From: Enterobacter cloacae
GTDB lineage: Bacteria > Pseudomonadota > Gammaproteobacteria > Enterobacterales > Enterobacteriaceae
DNA length: 64,000 bases
Direction: 5' to 3'
Assembly: GCF_011078175.1 (NCBI RefSeq)
Contig: NZ_JAALCJ010000009.1
Coordinates: 1-64,000, forward strand
Position numbers and translations under genes: made by a program. Below the pieces are notes generated by a model, which had not been told where the DNA came from, ran no database searches, and saw only the letters and a program-made list of their open reading frames with translations. This document shows, in pieces, positions 44,576 through 54,045 of the stretch (its first letter is position 1; every line of letters starts with the position of its first letter).

Positions 44576-45070
44576 CTACCTCCGGCTATGCAGCTGAAAA
44601 GAGAACATCCATCGCCCCTGACTATCCTGTTGCAGTTCGCCAGCCGGTCCGGGGTTAAACCCCGTCACCCTTTTCAGGGCATCGGTCATGGCGGCGAGCG
44701 CGGGCAGTGAGGTGGTATAACCGGTCAGCGTCAGCGAGGGGGGCTGATAACGCAGCGTCGTCAGCCAGGCCTGCCGGGGCATTGCGTCAGCAAGGGATTC
44801 CAGCGCGGGTTGCCATGCCACTGGCTCAGACGGCAGAGAAGGGGGGGTCAGCCCCGCAGATTGCGGCTGACGCGCTTTCAAGACCTTCTGCACCGCACGC
44901 ATCCCCGCCAGTTCGCTCTGCAACGCCTGCAACGCGAGCGTTTTTGTCACCCGCAGACTGACGCCTCCCGCCAGCATTACCAGTAAAGCGGCGGTAAACA
45001 GCAAGCCCCAGAAACGCAGGTGCTGAATACGAAGTTGCCGACGCCAGGGTAAAAGATTGGGCATGCTCAT
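44576..45070 (-). CDS. hofN: HofN, DNA utilisation protein (PilN-like)
   Basis: A 164-residue bitopic membrane protein. The short cytoplasmic NLLPWRRQ motif, typical of PilN, precedes a membrane helix (LRFWGLLFTAALLVMLAGG) and a periplasmic domain. I start at ATG 45068-45070, which overlaps the hofM stop by one base (TAATG); an ATG two codons later is also possible. Confidence 0.88.
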   Translation of the reverse strand: MSMPNLLPWRRQLRIQHLRFWGLLFTAALLVMLAGGVSLRVTKTLALQALQSELAGMRAVQKVLKARQPQSAGLTPPSLPSEPVAWQPALESLADAMPRQAWLTTLRYQPPSLTLTGYTTSLPALAAMTDALKRVTGFNPGPAGELQQDSQGRWMFSFQLHSRR

Positions 45071-45843
45071 TACGGCACCTCGCTCATGGCCAGCGCCAGG
45101 GCGACGGTGTAATCCGCACCGCATTCTGGAAGCGGCGGCTGACACAATTTCACTACTTCCCAGGGATCGCGAGCAGCATCAAACACGGCGATATCACAAG
45201 GAGAAAGCGCAAGCAGCGCCGCCAGCTCATTCACGTTCGCCGCTTCCGTGGTGTAACGCCGCCCCCACTGGTGACGCATCGCCCATAGCCACTGGTGTTC
45301 ATCTCTCCAGGCCACGCACCGGGCGGGAGCAACAGCAGAGAGAAGATTAACCAGCGCACCGGCATCCGGGGCGATTGCGGCCAGACGCAAACGCAGCGCT
45401 TTCGCCAGCGACAACAGGGTATCGACCTCTCTGTTCTGCGCTGCGGTAACATGAAATGTGTTGCTGAACGTATCCTGCGCGTAGTCAAAGCAGAGCGTAT
45501 CGGCAGGCATCTCCAGCTCTCGCGCTAATGTGGCGCCTACCCAGGTGAGTTGTTCACTGTCACGCAAGGTAACGGATGGACGAGGCAACGCGCGTTGCAG
45601 AACACGTGTTGACGGAAATGAGAGAAATACCCGATGCGAGTGCGGCAATGTTTTCCGCCAGCCGCGTAAGGCATTAACCAGTTGTTCTGGGTTAAGTATT
45701 TTTCCCTCCCCGATAATGGCATCTGACAGCGGCACCGCCCACCAGCGCCGTAAACGCCAGCCCGCCCGCTCTCTGGTCAGCGCGACAGCAACTACCTTAT
45801 CCTGTTGAATATGAACGCCTGTTTGCCACGTTTTAAAAGCCAT
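45070..45843 (-). CDS. hofM: HofM, DNA utilisation protein (PilM-like)
   Basis: A 257-residue actin-like cytoplasmic protein of the PilM type. The N-terminus VHIQQDKVVAVAL is the phosphate-1-like strand pair, and FSLLSAVAP-like segments and a late VALALAMSEV helix follow. It is the first gene of hofMNOPQ, which in E. coli is required for growth on extracellular DNA. It is divergent from mrcA across 120 nt. Confidence 0.9.
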   Translation of the reverse strand: MAFKTWQTGVHIQQDKVVAVALTRERAGWRLRRWWAVPLSDAIIGEGKILNPEQLVNALRGWRKTLPHSHRVFLSFPSTRVLQRALPRPSVTLRDSEQLTWVGATLARELEMPADTLCFDYAQDTFSNTFHVTAAQNREVDTLLSLAKALRLRLAAIAPDAGALVNLLSAVAPARCVAWRDEHQWLWAMRHQWGRRYTTEAANVNELAALLALSPCDIAVFDAARDPWEVVKLCQPPLPECGADYTVALALAMSEVP

Positions 45844-45963
45844 GCTTCACGATCTCCTTATCGCCCGTCAGAGTGACGGCTATATCAATGAATCAGGCTT
45901 GCCTTTATACTACCGCGCGATTGTTTAGAAACTGCCCAGGCTAAACCAAATGGGAAATCTCCG

Positions 45964-48516
45964 GTGAAGTTCGTAAAGTATTTATTGATCCTTGCAGTCT
46001 GTTGCATTCTGCTGGGAGCAGGCTCGATTATTGGTTTGTACAAATATGTCGAGCCGCAACTCCCTGATGTCGCCACACTTCGTGATGTGCGGCTTCAGAT
46101 CCCTATGCAGGTCTATAGCGCCGACGGTGAACTGATGGCGCAATACGGCGAGAAACGTCGTATCCCACTGACCTTAAATCAAATTCCACCCGTGATGGTG
46201 AAGGCGTTTATCGCTACCGAGGATAGCCGTTTTTACGAGCACCACGGTGTCGATCCGGTCGGTATTTTCCGTGCGGCAAGCGTAGCGCTGTTCTCCGGTC
46301 ATGCCTCTCAGGGGGCAAGTACCATTACCCAGCAGCTGGCGCGTAACTTCTTCCTCAGCCCGGAAAAGACGCTGATGCGTAAGATCAAAGAGGTGTTCCT
46401 CGCGATCCGCATTGAGCAACTGCTGAGCAAAGACGAGATCCTGGAGCTTTACCTCAACAAGATCTATCTGGGCTACCGCGCCTATGGCGTAGGGGCAGCG
46501 GCTCAGGTCTATTTTGGTAAGCCGATCGATCAGCTCACGCTAAGCGAAATGGCGACCATTGCCGGCCTGCCAAAAGCGCCATCTACGTTTAACCCGCTCT
46601 ACTCGCTGGATCGCGCCACCGCGCGTCGTAACGTAGTGTTGTCGCGTATGTTGAGCGAAGGCTACATTAGCCAGTCTGATTACGATCGGGCGCGCAGTGA
46701 CGTTATTGACGCCAATTACCATGCACCGGAAATCGCCTTCTCTGCACCGTATCTCACTGAAATGGTTCGCCAGGAGATGGTGAGTCGCTACGGTGATAAA
46801 GCGTATGAAGATGGCTATCGCGTCTATACCACCGTGACCCGCAAGGTGCAGCAGGCAGCCCAGCAGGCGGTGCGTAATAACGTGATGGATTACGATATGC
46901 GTCACGGCTATCGCGGCCCGTCCAACGTGCTGTGGAAAGTGGGCGAAGGGGCATGGGACAGCAAAAAAATCACTGACTCCCTGAAAGCGCTCCCGGCCTA
47001 TGGGCCGCTGCGTCCGGCGGTCGTCACCCAGGCCGATCCCCAGGAAGCGGTGGCGATGATGGCCGATGGCACATCCGTATCGCTGCGCATGGAGGGTGTC
47101 CGCTGGGCGCGTCCGTACCGTTCTGACACCCTTCAGGGACCTACGCCGCGCAAAGTGACCGATGTGGTACAAACCGGACAACAAATCTGGGTACGTCAGG
47201 TAGGTGATGCCTGGTGGCTGGCGCAGGTGCCGGACGTCAACTCGGCTCTGGTCTCTATTAATCCGCAAAACGGTGCCGTGATGGCGCTGGTTGGCGGGTT
47301 CGATTTCAACCAGAGCAAGTTTAACCGCGCGACCCAGGCGCTGCGTCAGGTCGGTTCAAACATCAAACCGTTCCTGTATACCGCAGCGATGGATAAGGGA
47401 CTGACGCTCGCCAGCATTCTCAACGACGTGCCAATCTCCCGCTGGGATGCCGGTGCGGGGTCTGACTGGCAGCCGAAGAACTCACCGGCGCAATACGCTG
47501 GCCCTATCCGTCTTCGTCAGGGGCTTGGTCAGTCTAAAAACGTGGTCATGGTTCGCGCGATGCGTGCGATGGGCGTTGATTATGCGGCAGAGTATCTGCA
47601 ACGCTTCGGCTTCCCGGCGCAAAACATCGTACATACCGAATCTCTGGCACTCGGCTCCGCGTCCTTTACGCCGCTCCAGGTCGCGCGCGGCTATTCGGTG
47701 ATGGCGAACGGCGGCTTCCTGGTCGATCCGTACTTCATCAGCAAAATCGAGAACGATCAGGGCGGCGTGCTGTTTGAAGCGAAACCGAAAATCGCCTGCC
47801 CTGACTGCGATATTCCCGTGATTTACGGCGACACGCCAAAATCCAATGTCCTGGAAAACAAGGATATGGAAGATGTGGCGATCTCGCAGGAACGTCAGAG
47901 TCTGACGGTACCGCAGCCTCAGCTGGAACAGGCCAATCAGGCGCTGGTCGCCCAGAGTGGCGCGCAGGAGTATGCCCCACACGTGATCAGCACGCCACTG
48001 TCGTTCCTGATTAAGAGCGCACTGAACACCAACATCTTTGGCGAACCGGGCTGGCAAGGCACCGGCTGGCGAGCGGGCCGCGATTTGCAGCGTCGCGACA
48101 TCGGCGGTAAAACCGGGACAACCAACAGTTCAAAAGATGCCTGGTTCTCAGGTTATGGCCCGGGCGTTGTCACCTCCGTCTGGATTGGTTTTGACGATCA
48201 CCGCCGCGATCTGGGACGCACCACCGCCTCTGGCGCGATTAAAGATCAGATTTCCGGTTACGAAGGCGGCGCGAAAAGTGCGCAACCAGCCTGGGATGCA
48301 TACATGAAAGCCGTTCTCGAGGGCGTACCAGAGCAGCCGCTAACGCCTCCGCCGGGCGTTGTGACGGTGAATATCGACCGCAGCACCGGACAGCTCGCGA
48401 ATGGCGGTAACAGCCGTGCCGAGTATTTCATCGAGGGTACGCAGCCAACCACGCAGGCAGTGCATGAGGTGGGGACAGAGATCATTGATAACGGCGAGAC
48501 GCACGAGCTGTTCTGA
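45964..48516 (+). CDS. mrcA: Penicillin-binding protein 1A
   Basis: Bifunctional class A PBP that polymerises and crosslinks peptidoglycan at the cell membrane. It begins at GTG (MKFVKYLLILAVCCILLGAG, a membrane anchor). The glycosyltransferase domain has the catalytic Glu in ATEDSRFYEHHG, with GASTITQQLARN. The transpeptidase domain has the active Ser in VGSNIKPFLY (near residue 465), SKN-type QSKNVVM and KTGTTNSSKDAW. Length 850, identical to E. coli. Confidence 0.98.
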   Translation: MKFVKYLLILAVCCILLGAGSIIGLYKYVEPQLPDVATLRDVRLQIPMQVYSADGELMAQYGEKRRIPLTLNQIPPVMVKAFIATEDSRFYEHHGVDPVGIFRAASVALFSGHASQGASTITQQLARNFFLSPEKTLMRKIKEVFLAIRIEQLLSKDEILELYLNKIYLGYRAYGVGAAAQVYFGKPIDQLTLSEMATIAGLPKAPSTFNPLYSLDRATARRNVVLSRMLSEGYISQSDYDRARSDVIDANYHAPEIAFSAPYLTEMVRQEMVSRYGDKAYEDGYRVYTTVTRKVQQAAQQAVRNNVMDYDMRHGYRGPSNVLWKVGEGAWDSKKITDSLKALPAYGPLRPAVVTQADPQEAVAMMADGTSVSLRMEGVRWARPYRSDTLQGPTPRKVTDVVQTGQQIWVRQVGDAWWLAQVPDVNSALVSINPQNGAVMALVGGFDFNQSKFNRATQALRQVGSNIKPFLYTAAMDKGLTLASILNDVPISRWDAGAGSDWQPKNSPAQYAGPIRLRQGLGQSKNVVMVRAMRAMGVDYAAEYLQRFGFPAQNIVHTESLALGSASFTPLQVARGYSVMANGGFLVDPYFISKIENDQGGVLFEAKPKIACPDCDIPVIYGDTPKSNVLENKDMEDVAISQERQSLTVPQPQLEQANQALVAQSGAQEYAPHVISTPLSFLIKSALNTNIFGEPGWQGTGWRAGRDLQRRDIGGKTGTTNSSKDAWFSGYGPGVVTSVWIGFDDHRRDLGRTTASGAIKDQISGYEGGAKSAQPAWDAYMKAVLEGVPEQPLTPPPGVVTVNIDRSTGQLANGGNSRAEYFIEGTQPTTQAVHEVGTEIIDNGETHELF

Positions 48517-48529
48517 CGCCAACAAAAAA

Positions 48530-48561
48530 GCCGGGTGGCGACTACGCCTGACCCGGCCTGC
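48530..48561. repeat. REP palindrome after mrcA
   Basis: GCCGGGTGGCGAC ... GCCTGACCCGGC, a single REP unit 14 nt after the mrcA stop. An A-run precedes it. Confidence 0.85.
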
Positions 48562-48572
48562 AAAGTCCATGC

Positions 48573-48600
48573 AAAACGGCAACCTTCGGTTGCCGTTTTT
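48573..48600. terminator. Bidirectional terminator between mrcA and nudE
   Basis: A 12-bp stem AAAACGGCAACC / GGTTGCCGTTTT closes on a stable C(UUCG)G tetraloop and ends in a T-run; the A-run on the left lets it serve nudE too. Confidence 0.93.
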
Positions 48601-48610
48601 AATGGTGACG

Positions 48611-49171
48611 CTACAAACGCCCCTGCCCCTTCAGCCACTCACGCACCAGGAACAGTGCGCTCACGTTGCGCGCCTCGTTAAAGTCAGGATCTTCCAGCAA
48701 ATCCATCAGATGAGCCAGCGGCCAGCGAACCTGCGGCAGCGGTTCCGGCTCGTCTCCTTCCAGCGATTCAGGATAGAGATCTTCCGCGACAACAATGTTC
48801 ATTTTGCTGGAGAAATAGGATGGCGCCATGCTCAGCTTTTTCAGGAACGTCAGCTCTTTCGCGCCAAAACCGACCTCTTCTTTCAGCTCCCGGTTTGCCG
48901 CTTCAAACACCGTTTCGCCCGGATCGATCAGTCCTTTGGAGAAGCCCAGCTCGTAGGATTCTGTGCCCACGGCGTATTCACGAATGAGGATCAGGTGCTC
49001 GTCAACGATGGGCACGATCATCACCGCTTCACGCGAGGAGGGGCGCATACGCTCATAAACACGACGCACACCGTTGCTGAACTCCAGATCCACGCTTTCG
49101 ACATTAAACAGACGCGATTTTGCGACGGTTTCAACATTCAGAATGATGGGCTTTTGTAAGGGTTTGGTCAT
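48611..49171 (-). CDS. nudE: ADP-compounds hydrolase NudE
   Basis: Nudix hydrolase acting on ADP-ribose, Ap3A and NADH. The Nudix box GLIDPGETVFEAANRELKEE followed by VG fits GX5EX7REUXEEXGU. Length 186, as in E. coli. It is convergent with mrcA and divergent from igaA. Confidence 0.97.
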   Translation of the reverse strand: MTKPLQKPIILNVETVAKSRLFNVESVDLEFSNGVRRVYERMRPSSREAVMIVPIVDEHLILIREYAVGTESYELGFSKGLIDPGETVFEAANRELKEEVGFGAKELTFLKKLSMAPSYFSSKMNIVVAEDLYPESLEGDEPEPLPQVRWPLAHLMDLLEDPDFNEARNVSALFLVREWLKGQGRL

Positions 49172-49497
49172 CTTGACGGGTCTTTGCTGGGTGAACTGGC
49201 TTTATTGTGCGATACGCCGCACGGTTTCGGCAATGTCAATTGCTCTTTATTTACATTTATGCAACGTAACTTTTGGTGATTCTCATTTCAAAACAAATGT
49301 CAAGAGGTTGAAATGTTTCCAGGAATTTGCTGATATCGCGCCGGAACAGGCTTTGTTATCATTATCGGTCACTGGGATGCGCGTCAACATGCTCAAGTTA
49401 GACTCCATACTTGCCGATAGCCGACCACAGAATCTCATTCATTGTATAAAGGTGCGACTGACAACACCTGTAAGAAGATAAGTAAGATGGGGAAAGC
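49172..49497. promoter_or_regulatory. nudE-igaA divergent intergenic region
   Basis: These 326 bases must hold the promoters of nudE and igaA. A frame of 135 codons spans part of it but starts inside nudE antisense and shows no family features, so I do not call it. I see no repeat or clear operator. Just before igaA, AAGATGGGGAAAGC could serve as ribosome-binding site. Confidence 0.45.
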
Positions 49498-51636
49498 ATG
49501 AGCACCATTTTGATTTTTCTCGCTGCTGTGCTGGCCTGCGCGTCGATTGCGGTGTGGGTATTCAGGCGCCGCGTACATCGCCGTTATCGGCTGCCCTTTT
49601 TAAACGCGTTCGCCGGGGCAAACACGCGTAAGCTTTCGCCAGAGGAACGCAACACCGTTGAGCATTATCTCGACACGCTTAACCGATCCCGGCTTTCGCC
49701 TGGCCCTACCGGCGCCAGCGCCGCCCCCGTATCGCTCAACCTGAACGCTCAAAGCGACACCGTTCTGTGCGTGACGCGCTCCATTACCCGCTACGGCATC
49801 ACCACCGACGATCCCAACAAGTGGCGCTACTATCTCGATTCTGTTGAAGTGCACCTGCCTCCCTTCTGGGAGCAATATATCAACGATGAAAATAGCGTTG
49901 AGCTTATCCATACCGATACGCTGCCGCTGGTTATTTCTCTTAATGGTCATACCCTGAGCGAATATGTTCAGGAAGCGCCGCGCTTTGCGCTGGAACGCGC
50001 GAGCGGAACGCAGGCCTCTATTCGCGGTGAAGAGACAGAGCAGATTGAATTGCTGAACATCCGCCAGGAGACGCATGAAGAGTACGTACTGAGCCGCCCG
50101 GATGGCATTCGCGAAGCAGTGTTGATTGTTGCCTCATTCTTTCTCTTTTTCATCTGCCTGCTGACGCCGGACGTGTTTGTTCCGTGGCTCGCAGGTAGCG
50201 CAGTGCTGCTTCTTGCAGCCGGACTGTGGGGCATATTTGCTCCGCCGGCAAAAACATCGTTACGCGAGATTCACTGCCTGCGCGGAACCCCAAAACGCTG
50301 GGGGCTGTTTGGCGAGAACGATCAGGAACATATCAATAATATCTCGCTCGGGATCATCGATCTTATCTATCCGCGCCACTGGCAGCCGTGGATTGCGCAG
50401 GATTTAGGCCATAAAACCGATATCGATATTTATCTCGACCGCCACGTTGTACGCCAGGGACGTTACTTATCCCTGCACGACGAAGTGAAAAACTTTCCGC
50501 TACAGCACTGGCTCCGCAGCGCAGTAATTGCCGGTGGAGCGGCGTTAATCTTCGTCATGCTGCTGCTTTTCGTGCCGCTGGACATGCCAATTAAATTTAC
50601 CCTGTCGTGGTTCAAAGGGGCGCAAACCGTGGAAGCCACCAGCGTGCAACAGCTCGAAGAAGCGGGTGTACGCGTGGGTGATACGTTGCGTCTGAAAGGC
50701 ACCGGGATGTGTAATATCCACACGCCGGGCACCTGGAACACGCGTCAGAACTCACCGTTCTCGCCGTTCGACTGCTCTCAGATCATCTGGAATGATGCCT
50801 CCCCGCTGCCGCTGCCGGAATCGGATGTCGTCAATAAGGCCACCGCGCTTACCCAGACGATTAATCGCCAGCTCCATCCGAAACCGGATGAGGATTCTCG
50901 CGTCAGCCCTGCCCTGCGTTCAGCGATACAGAAGTCGGGTATGGTGCTGCTGGACGACTTTGGCGAAATCGTCCTGAAAACAGAGGATCTTTGCTCAGCT
51001 CAGGATGACTGTATCCGGCTGAAGAACGCGCTGGTCAACCTTGGCAACAGCAAAGACTGGGACACGCTGGTGAAACGCGCCGAAGCGGGACGCCTGGACG
51101 GTGTGAACGTACTTTTGCGTCCGGTCAGCGCAGAGTCGCTGGATAACCTGGTGGCGACCTCTACCGCCCCCTTCGTAATGCGTGAAACCACCCGTGCGGC
51201 TCAGGCGCTAAACAGCCCGGCGCCCGGCGGATTTGTGATTGCCAGCGATGAAGGCAGCGACCTGGTGGATCAACCCTATCCGCAGGTTTCGCTGTATGAC
51301 TACCCTGCCCAGGAGCAGTGGAGTGAATTTCAGCGACTGGCGCAGATGCTGATGCGGACGCCATTCAGCGCGGAAGGCATCGTCACCACCCTCTTTACCG
51401 ACGCCAACGGTACGCGTCATATCGGCCTGCACCGTATGCCGGATAGCGCTGGCCTGTGGCGCTATGTAGGGACATCCCTGCTGCTGATTGCGATGCTGGC
51501 GTGCATTGTCTGGAATGGTTATCAGGCCGTACGCCGCTATCAGCGTTCCCGCACGCGGCTGGCAGAAATCCAGGCCTACTACGAAAATTGCCTTAACCCG
51601 AAACTGATCTCCTCTTCCGAGAGCCTGATCGGATAA
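49498..51636 (+). CDS. igaA: IgaA, inner-membrane inhibitor of the Rcs system
   Basis: IgaA (YrfF in E. coli) restrains the Rcs phosphorelay through RcsD and is essential when Rcs is intact. The 712-residue protein has an N-terminal membrane helix (residues 2-20), a cytoplasmic region and two helices near 205-245. Another helix lies near residue 345, followed by a large periplasmic domain (about 365-650, with cysteine pairs such as DLCSAQDDC). A last helix is near 660, with a short cytoplasmic tail. Confidence 0.96.
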   Translation: MSTILIFLAAVLACASIAVWVFRRRVHRRYRLPFLNAFAGANTRKLSPEERNTVEHYLDTLNRSRLSPGPTGASAAPVSLNLNAQSDTVLCVTRSITRYGITTDDPNKWRYYLDSVEVHLPPFWEQYINDENSVELIHTDTLPLVISLNGHTLSEYVQEAPRFALERASGTQASIRGEETEQIELLNIRQETHEEYVLSRPDGIREAVLIVASFFLFFICLLTPDVFVPWLAGSAVLLLAAGLWGIFAPPAKTSLREIHCLRGTPKRWGLFGENDQEHINNISLGIIDLIYPRHWQPWIAQDLGHKTDIDIYLDRHVVRQGRYLSLHDEVKNFPLQHWLRSAVIAGGAALIFVMLLLFVPLDMPIKFTLSWFKGAQTVEATSVQQLEEAGVRVGDTLRLKGTGMCNIHTPGTWNTRQNSPFSPFDCSQIIWNDASPLPLPESDVVNKATALTQTINRQLHPKPDEDSRVSPALRSAIQKSGMVLLDDFGEIVLKTEDLCSAQDDCIRLKNALVNLGNSKDWDTLVKRAEAGRLDGVNVLLRPVSAESLDNLVATSTAPFVMRETTRAAQALNSPAPGGFVIASDEGSDLVDQPYPQVSLYDYPAQEQWSEFQRLAQMLMRTPFSAEGIVTTLFTDANGTRHIGLHRMPDSAGLWRYVGTSLLLIAMLACIVWNGYQAVRRYQRSRTRLAEIQAYYENCLNPKLISSSESLIG

Positions 51637-51700
51637 CGTCCCTGCGCGACAAGTTGTGCTACCCTGTCGCGCACGTTTCTTCTGGCTGGAGTTCCCCCTT

Positions 51701-52384
51701 ATGCATCTTGATATCGACTGGCAGGCGGTCGATACCGTCCTGCTTGATATGGACGGCACACTGCTCGATCTCGCCTTTGATAACTATTTCTGGCAAAAGC
51801 TGGTCCCGGAAACATACGGTGAACAGCAGGGGATCTCCCCGGCGGAAGCGCAGGAATTCATTCGTTCGCAATATAGCGCGGTGCAGCATACGCTAAACTG
51901 GTACTGTCTTGATTACTGGAGCGAGCGACTCGGTTTGGATATTTGTGCCATGACCACCGCCCAGGGCGCCCGCGCCGTATTGCGCGACGATACGGTTCCG
52001 TTCCTGGATGCGTTAAAAGCCTGCGGTAAGCGCCGCATTTTGCTGACGAATGCGCATCCCCATAATCTGGCCGTGAAGCTGGAACATACCGGTCTTGCTT
52101 CACACCTTGATTTATTGCTTTCCACCCACACATTTGGTTATCCGAAAGAGGATCAGCGCTTGTGGCATGCCGTGATGGAAGAGACCGGTTTACAGCCGGA
52201 ACGGACGCTGTTCATTGACGACAGCGAACCAATTCTGGACTCTGCGGCTGCTTTTGGCATTCGCTATTGTCTGGGCGTGACCAATCCCGATTCCGGCCTG
52301 GCTGAGAAAAGCTATTTGCGACATCCGGGGCTGAACGACTATCGCCGGATGATCCCCTCACTCACCGTGAAGGAGACGCCATGA
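51701..52384 (+). CDS. yrfG: GMP/IMP nucleotidase (HAD family)
   Basis: HAD phosphatase with motif I LLDMDGTLLDLAFDN, motif II in ILLTNAHPHN, and motif III/IV in FGYPKEDQRLW and FIDDSEPILDSA. The E. coli relative dephosphorylates GMP and IMP. I start at ATG 51701 (MHLDIDWQAVDTV), giving 227 residues; 15 codons of upstream frame are not conserved. It overlaps hslR by four bases. Confidence 0.94.
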   Translation: MHLDIDWQAVDTVLLDMDGTLLDLAFDNYFWQKLVPETYGEQQGISPAEAQEFIRSQYSAVQHTLNWYCLDYWSERLGLDICAMTTAQGARAVLRDDTVPFLDALKACGKRRILLTNAHPHNLAVKLEHTGLASHLDLLLSTHTFGYPKEDQRLWHAVMEETGLQPERTLFIDDSEPILDSAAAFGIRYCLGVTNPDSGLAEKSYLRHPGLNDYRRMIPSLTVKETP

Positions 52385-52782
52385 AAGAAAAACCCTCTGA
52401 TGGGGTAAGACTGGATAAATGGCTGTGGGCCGCCCGTTTTTACAAAACGCGCGCCCTTGCCCGTGAAATGGTTGACGGCGGAAAAGTGCATTACAACGGC
52501 CAGCGCAGTAAACCAAGCAAGCTGGTTGAACTGAATGCCACATTGACGCTGCGCCAGGGCAACGATGAGAAAACGGTGGTGGTGAAAGCCATTACCGAAC
52601 AGCGGCGGCCCGCAACCGAAGCCGTTTTGCTGTATGAAGAGACGGCTGAAAGCATAGAGAAGCGCGAGAAAACCGCGCTGGCGCGCAAAATGAATGCGCT
52701 TACGATGCCTCACCCGGACCGGCGACCGGATAAAAAAGAGCGCCGCGATCTGATGAAATTTAAACACGGTGAGAACGAGTAA
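52381..52782 (+). CDS. hslR: Heat-shock protein 15, ribosome-associated S4-domain protein
   Basis: Hsp15 binds 50S subunits that carry a trapped nascent chain and helps recycle them. The 133-residue protein has an N-terminal S4 RNA-binding domain (GVRLDKWLWAARFYKTRALA, about residues 9-70) and a basic C-terminal tail. Start overlaps the yrfG stop (ATGA) and hslO follows closely, as in E. coli. Confidence 0.97.
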   Translation: MKEKPSDGVRLDKWLWAARFYKTRALAREMVDGGKVHYNGQRSKPSKLVELNATLTLRQGNDEKTVVVKAITEQRRPATEAVLLYEETAESIEKREKTALARKMNALTMPHPDRRPDKKERRDLMKFKHGENE

Positions 52783-52806
52783 CCCTCACCCGCACGAGAG
52801 ATGAAA

Positions 52807-53685
52807 ATGGCCCAACACGACCAATTACACCGCTATCTGTTTGAACAATTCGCCGTGCGCGGCGAGCTGGTCACCGTTTCCGAAACCTGGAAACAGATTC
52901 TGGAAAATCACAACTACCCGCTGCCGGTGAAAACCCTGTTGGGCGAACTGCTGGTTGCCACCAGCTTGCTGACCGCCACGCTGAAATTTGCAGGCGATAT
53001 TACCGTCCAGTTGCAGGGCGATGGTCCGATGTCGCTGGCGGTGATCAACGGCAATAACCAGCAGCAGATGCGCGGCGTGGCGCGCGTTCAGGGCGATATC
53101 CCTGAAAATGCCGATCTGAAAACACTGGTCGGTAATGGCTATCTGGTTATCACCATCTCGCCTGAAGAAGGTGAGCGCTATCAGGGCGTTGTCGGTCTGG
53201 AGGGCGATACGCTTGCCGCCTGCCTGGAAGATTACTTCATGCGTTCCGAACAGCTGCCAACCCGCCTGTTCATCCGCACCGGTGAAGTGGATGGCCAGCC
53301 AGCTGCCGGCGGTATGCTGCTCCAGGTTCTGCCTGCGCAGGATGCGCAGACTAATGATTTCGAGCATCTGGCAACGCTGACGGAAACCATCAAAGCGGAA
53401 GAGTTGTTCACCCTGTCGGCGACGGACGTGCTGTGGCGTCTGTACCACGAAGAAGAAGTGACGGTTTACGATCCGCAAGCGGTGGAATTCAAGTGCACCT
53501 GTTCCCGCGAGCGTTGCGCGGGCGCGCTGAAAACCCTGCCGGATGAAGAGATCGACAGCATCATGGCGGAAGACGGTGAAATCGATATGCACTGTGATTA
53601 CTGCGGTACGCACTACGTGTTCAATTCGATGGATATTGCGGAGATCCGCAATAACGCCTCCCCGGCGGATCCGCAGGTTCACTAA
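52807..53685 (+). CDS. hslO: Hsp33, redox-regulated chaperone
   Basis: Hsp33 is a holdase activated when oxidants release zinc from four C-terminal cysteines. All four are present: KCTCSRERC gives C230 and C232, and MHCDYCG gives C263 and C266. I prefer the ATG at 52807 ([14 protein letters not shown], 292 residues); the ATG at 52801 abuts the GAGAG ribosome-binding site and is less likely. No yhgE follows, unlike E. coli. Confidence 0.96.
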   Translation: MAQHDQLHRYLFEQFAVRGELVTVSETWKQILENHNYPLPVKTLLGELLVATSLLTATLKFAGDITVQLQGDGPMSLAVINGNNQQQMRGVARVQGDIPENADLKTLVGNGYLVITISPEEGERYQGVVGLEGDTLAACLEDYFMRSEQLPTRLFIRTGEVDGQPAAGGMLLQVLPAQDAQTNDFEHLATLTETIKAEELFTLSATDVLWRLYHEEEVTVYDPQAVEFKCTCSRERCAGALKTLPDEEIDSIMAEDGEIDMHCDYCGTHYVFNSMDIAEIRNNASPADPQVH

Positions 53686-53692
53686 TACCCTT

Positions 53693-53744
53693 CCCTCACC
53701 CCATCCAGTTCCCTCTCCCTGTGGGAGAGGGTTAGGGTGAGGGC
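53693..53744 (+). repeat. Dispersed palindromic repeat, copy 2
   Basis: Core at 53708-53744: GTTCCCTCTCCC, TGTGGGAGAGGG, TTAGGGTGAGGGC. Here an outer arm CCCTCACCCC (from 53693) also pairs with GGGTGAGGG, making a two-level hairpin just after hslO. Same family as 35811-35850 and 55671-55712. Confidence 0.8.
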
Positions 53745-54045
53745 AAAAAACCTCGCTAAAGCTGAATCGTTTTCTCTATGTAACTCTTACGTAATTTTCT
53801 TACATGTATGCGATTACATTCACATTCCTTCCGATTAAACCACCAACCTTTAACCTTTTAAGAACATTTTCCCCAACCAAAAAGCGATTCCTGCGATAAT
53901 CTGCCCGCCCTGTGACTGGAGTCGCAGCGTTTTCCGTTAGTAAGGGTTTTGACCAGATACGTAAATCTATGAGCCCCGTCGCGGTTAACATCCCCAGAAA
54001 AACCCTACAATTTCAGGCAGTACATATTGGCTAAGGAGCAGTGAT
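53745..54045 (+). promoter_or_regulatory. pckA upstream region with candidate CRP site
   Basis: No gene is visible. TGTGACTGGAGTCGCA at 53911-53926 is a CRP-like site (left half perfect, one mismatch in the right core). CRP control of pckA, a gluconeogenic gene, would be expected. A strong ribosome-binding site AAGGAG sits 8 nt before the pckA ATG. Confidence 0.45.

Noticed and set aside
49074..49481. A 135-codon frame across the nudE 5' end and the nudE-igaA gap
   Set aside because: It starts antisense within nudE and shows no domain, signal or conserved composition.
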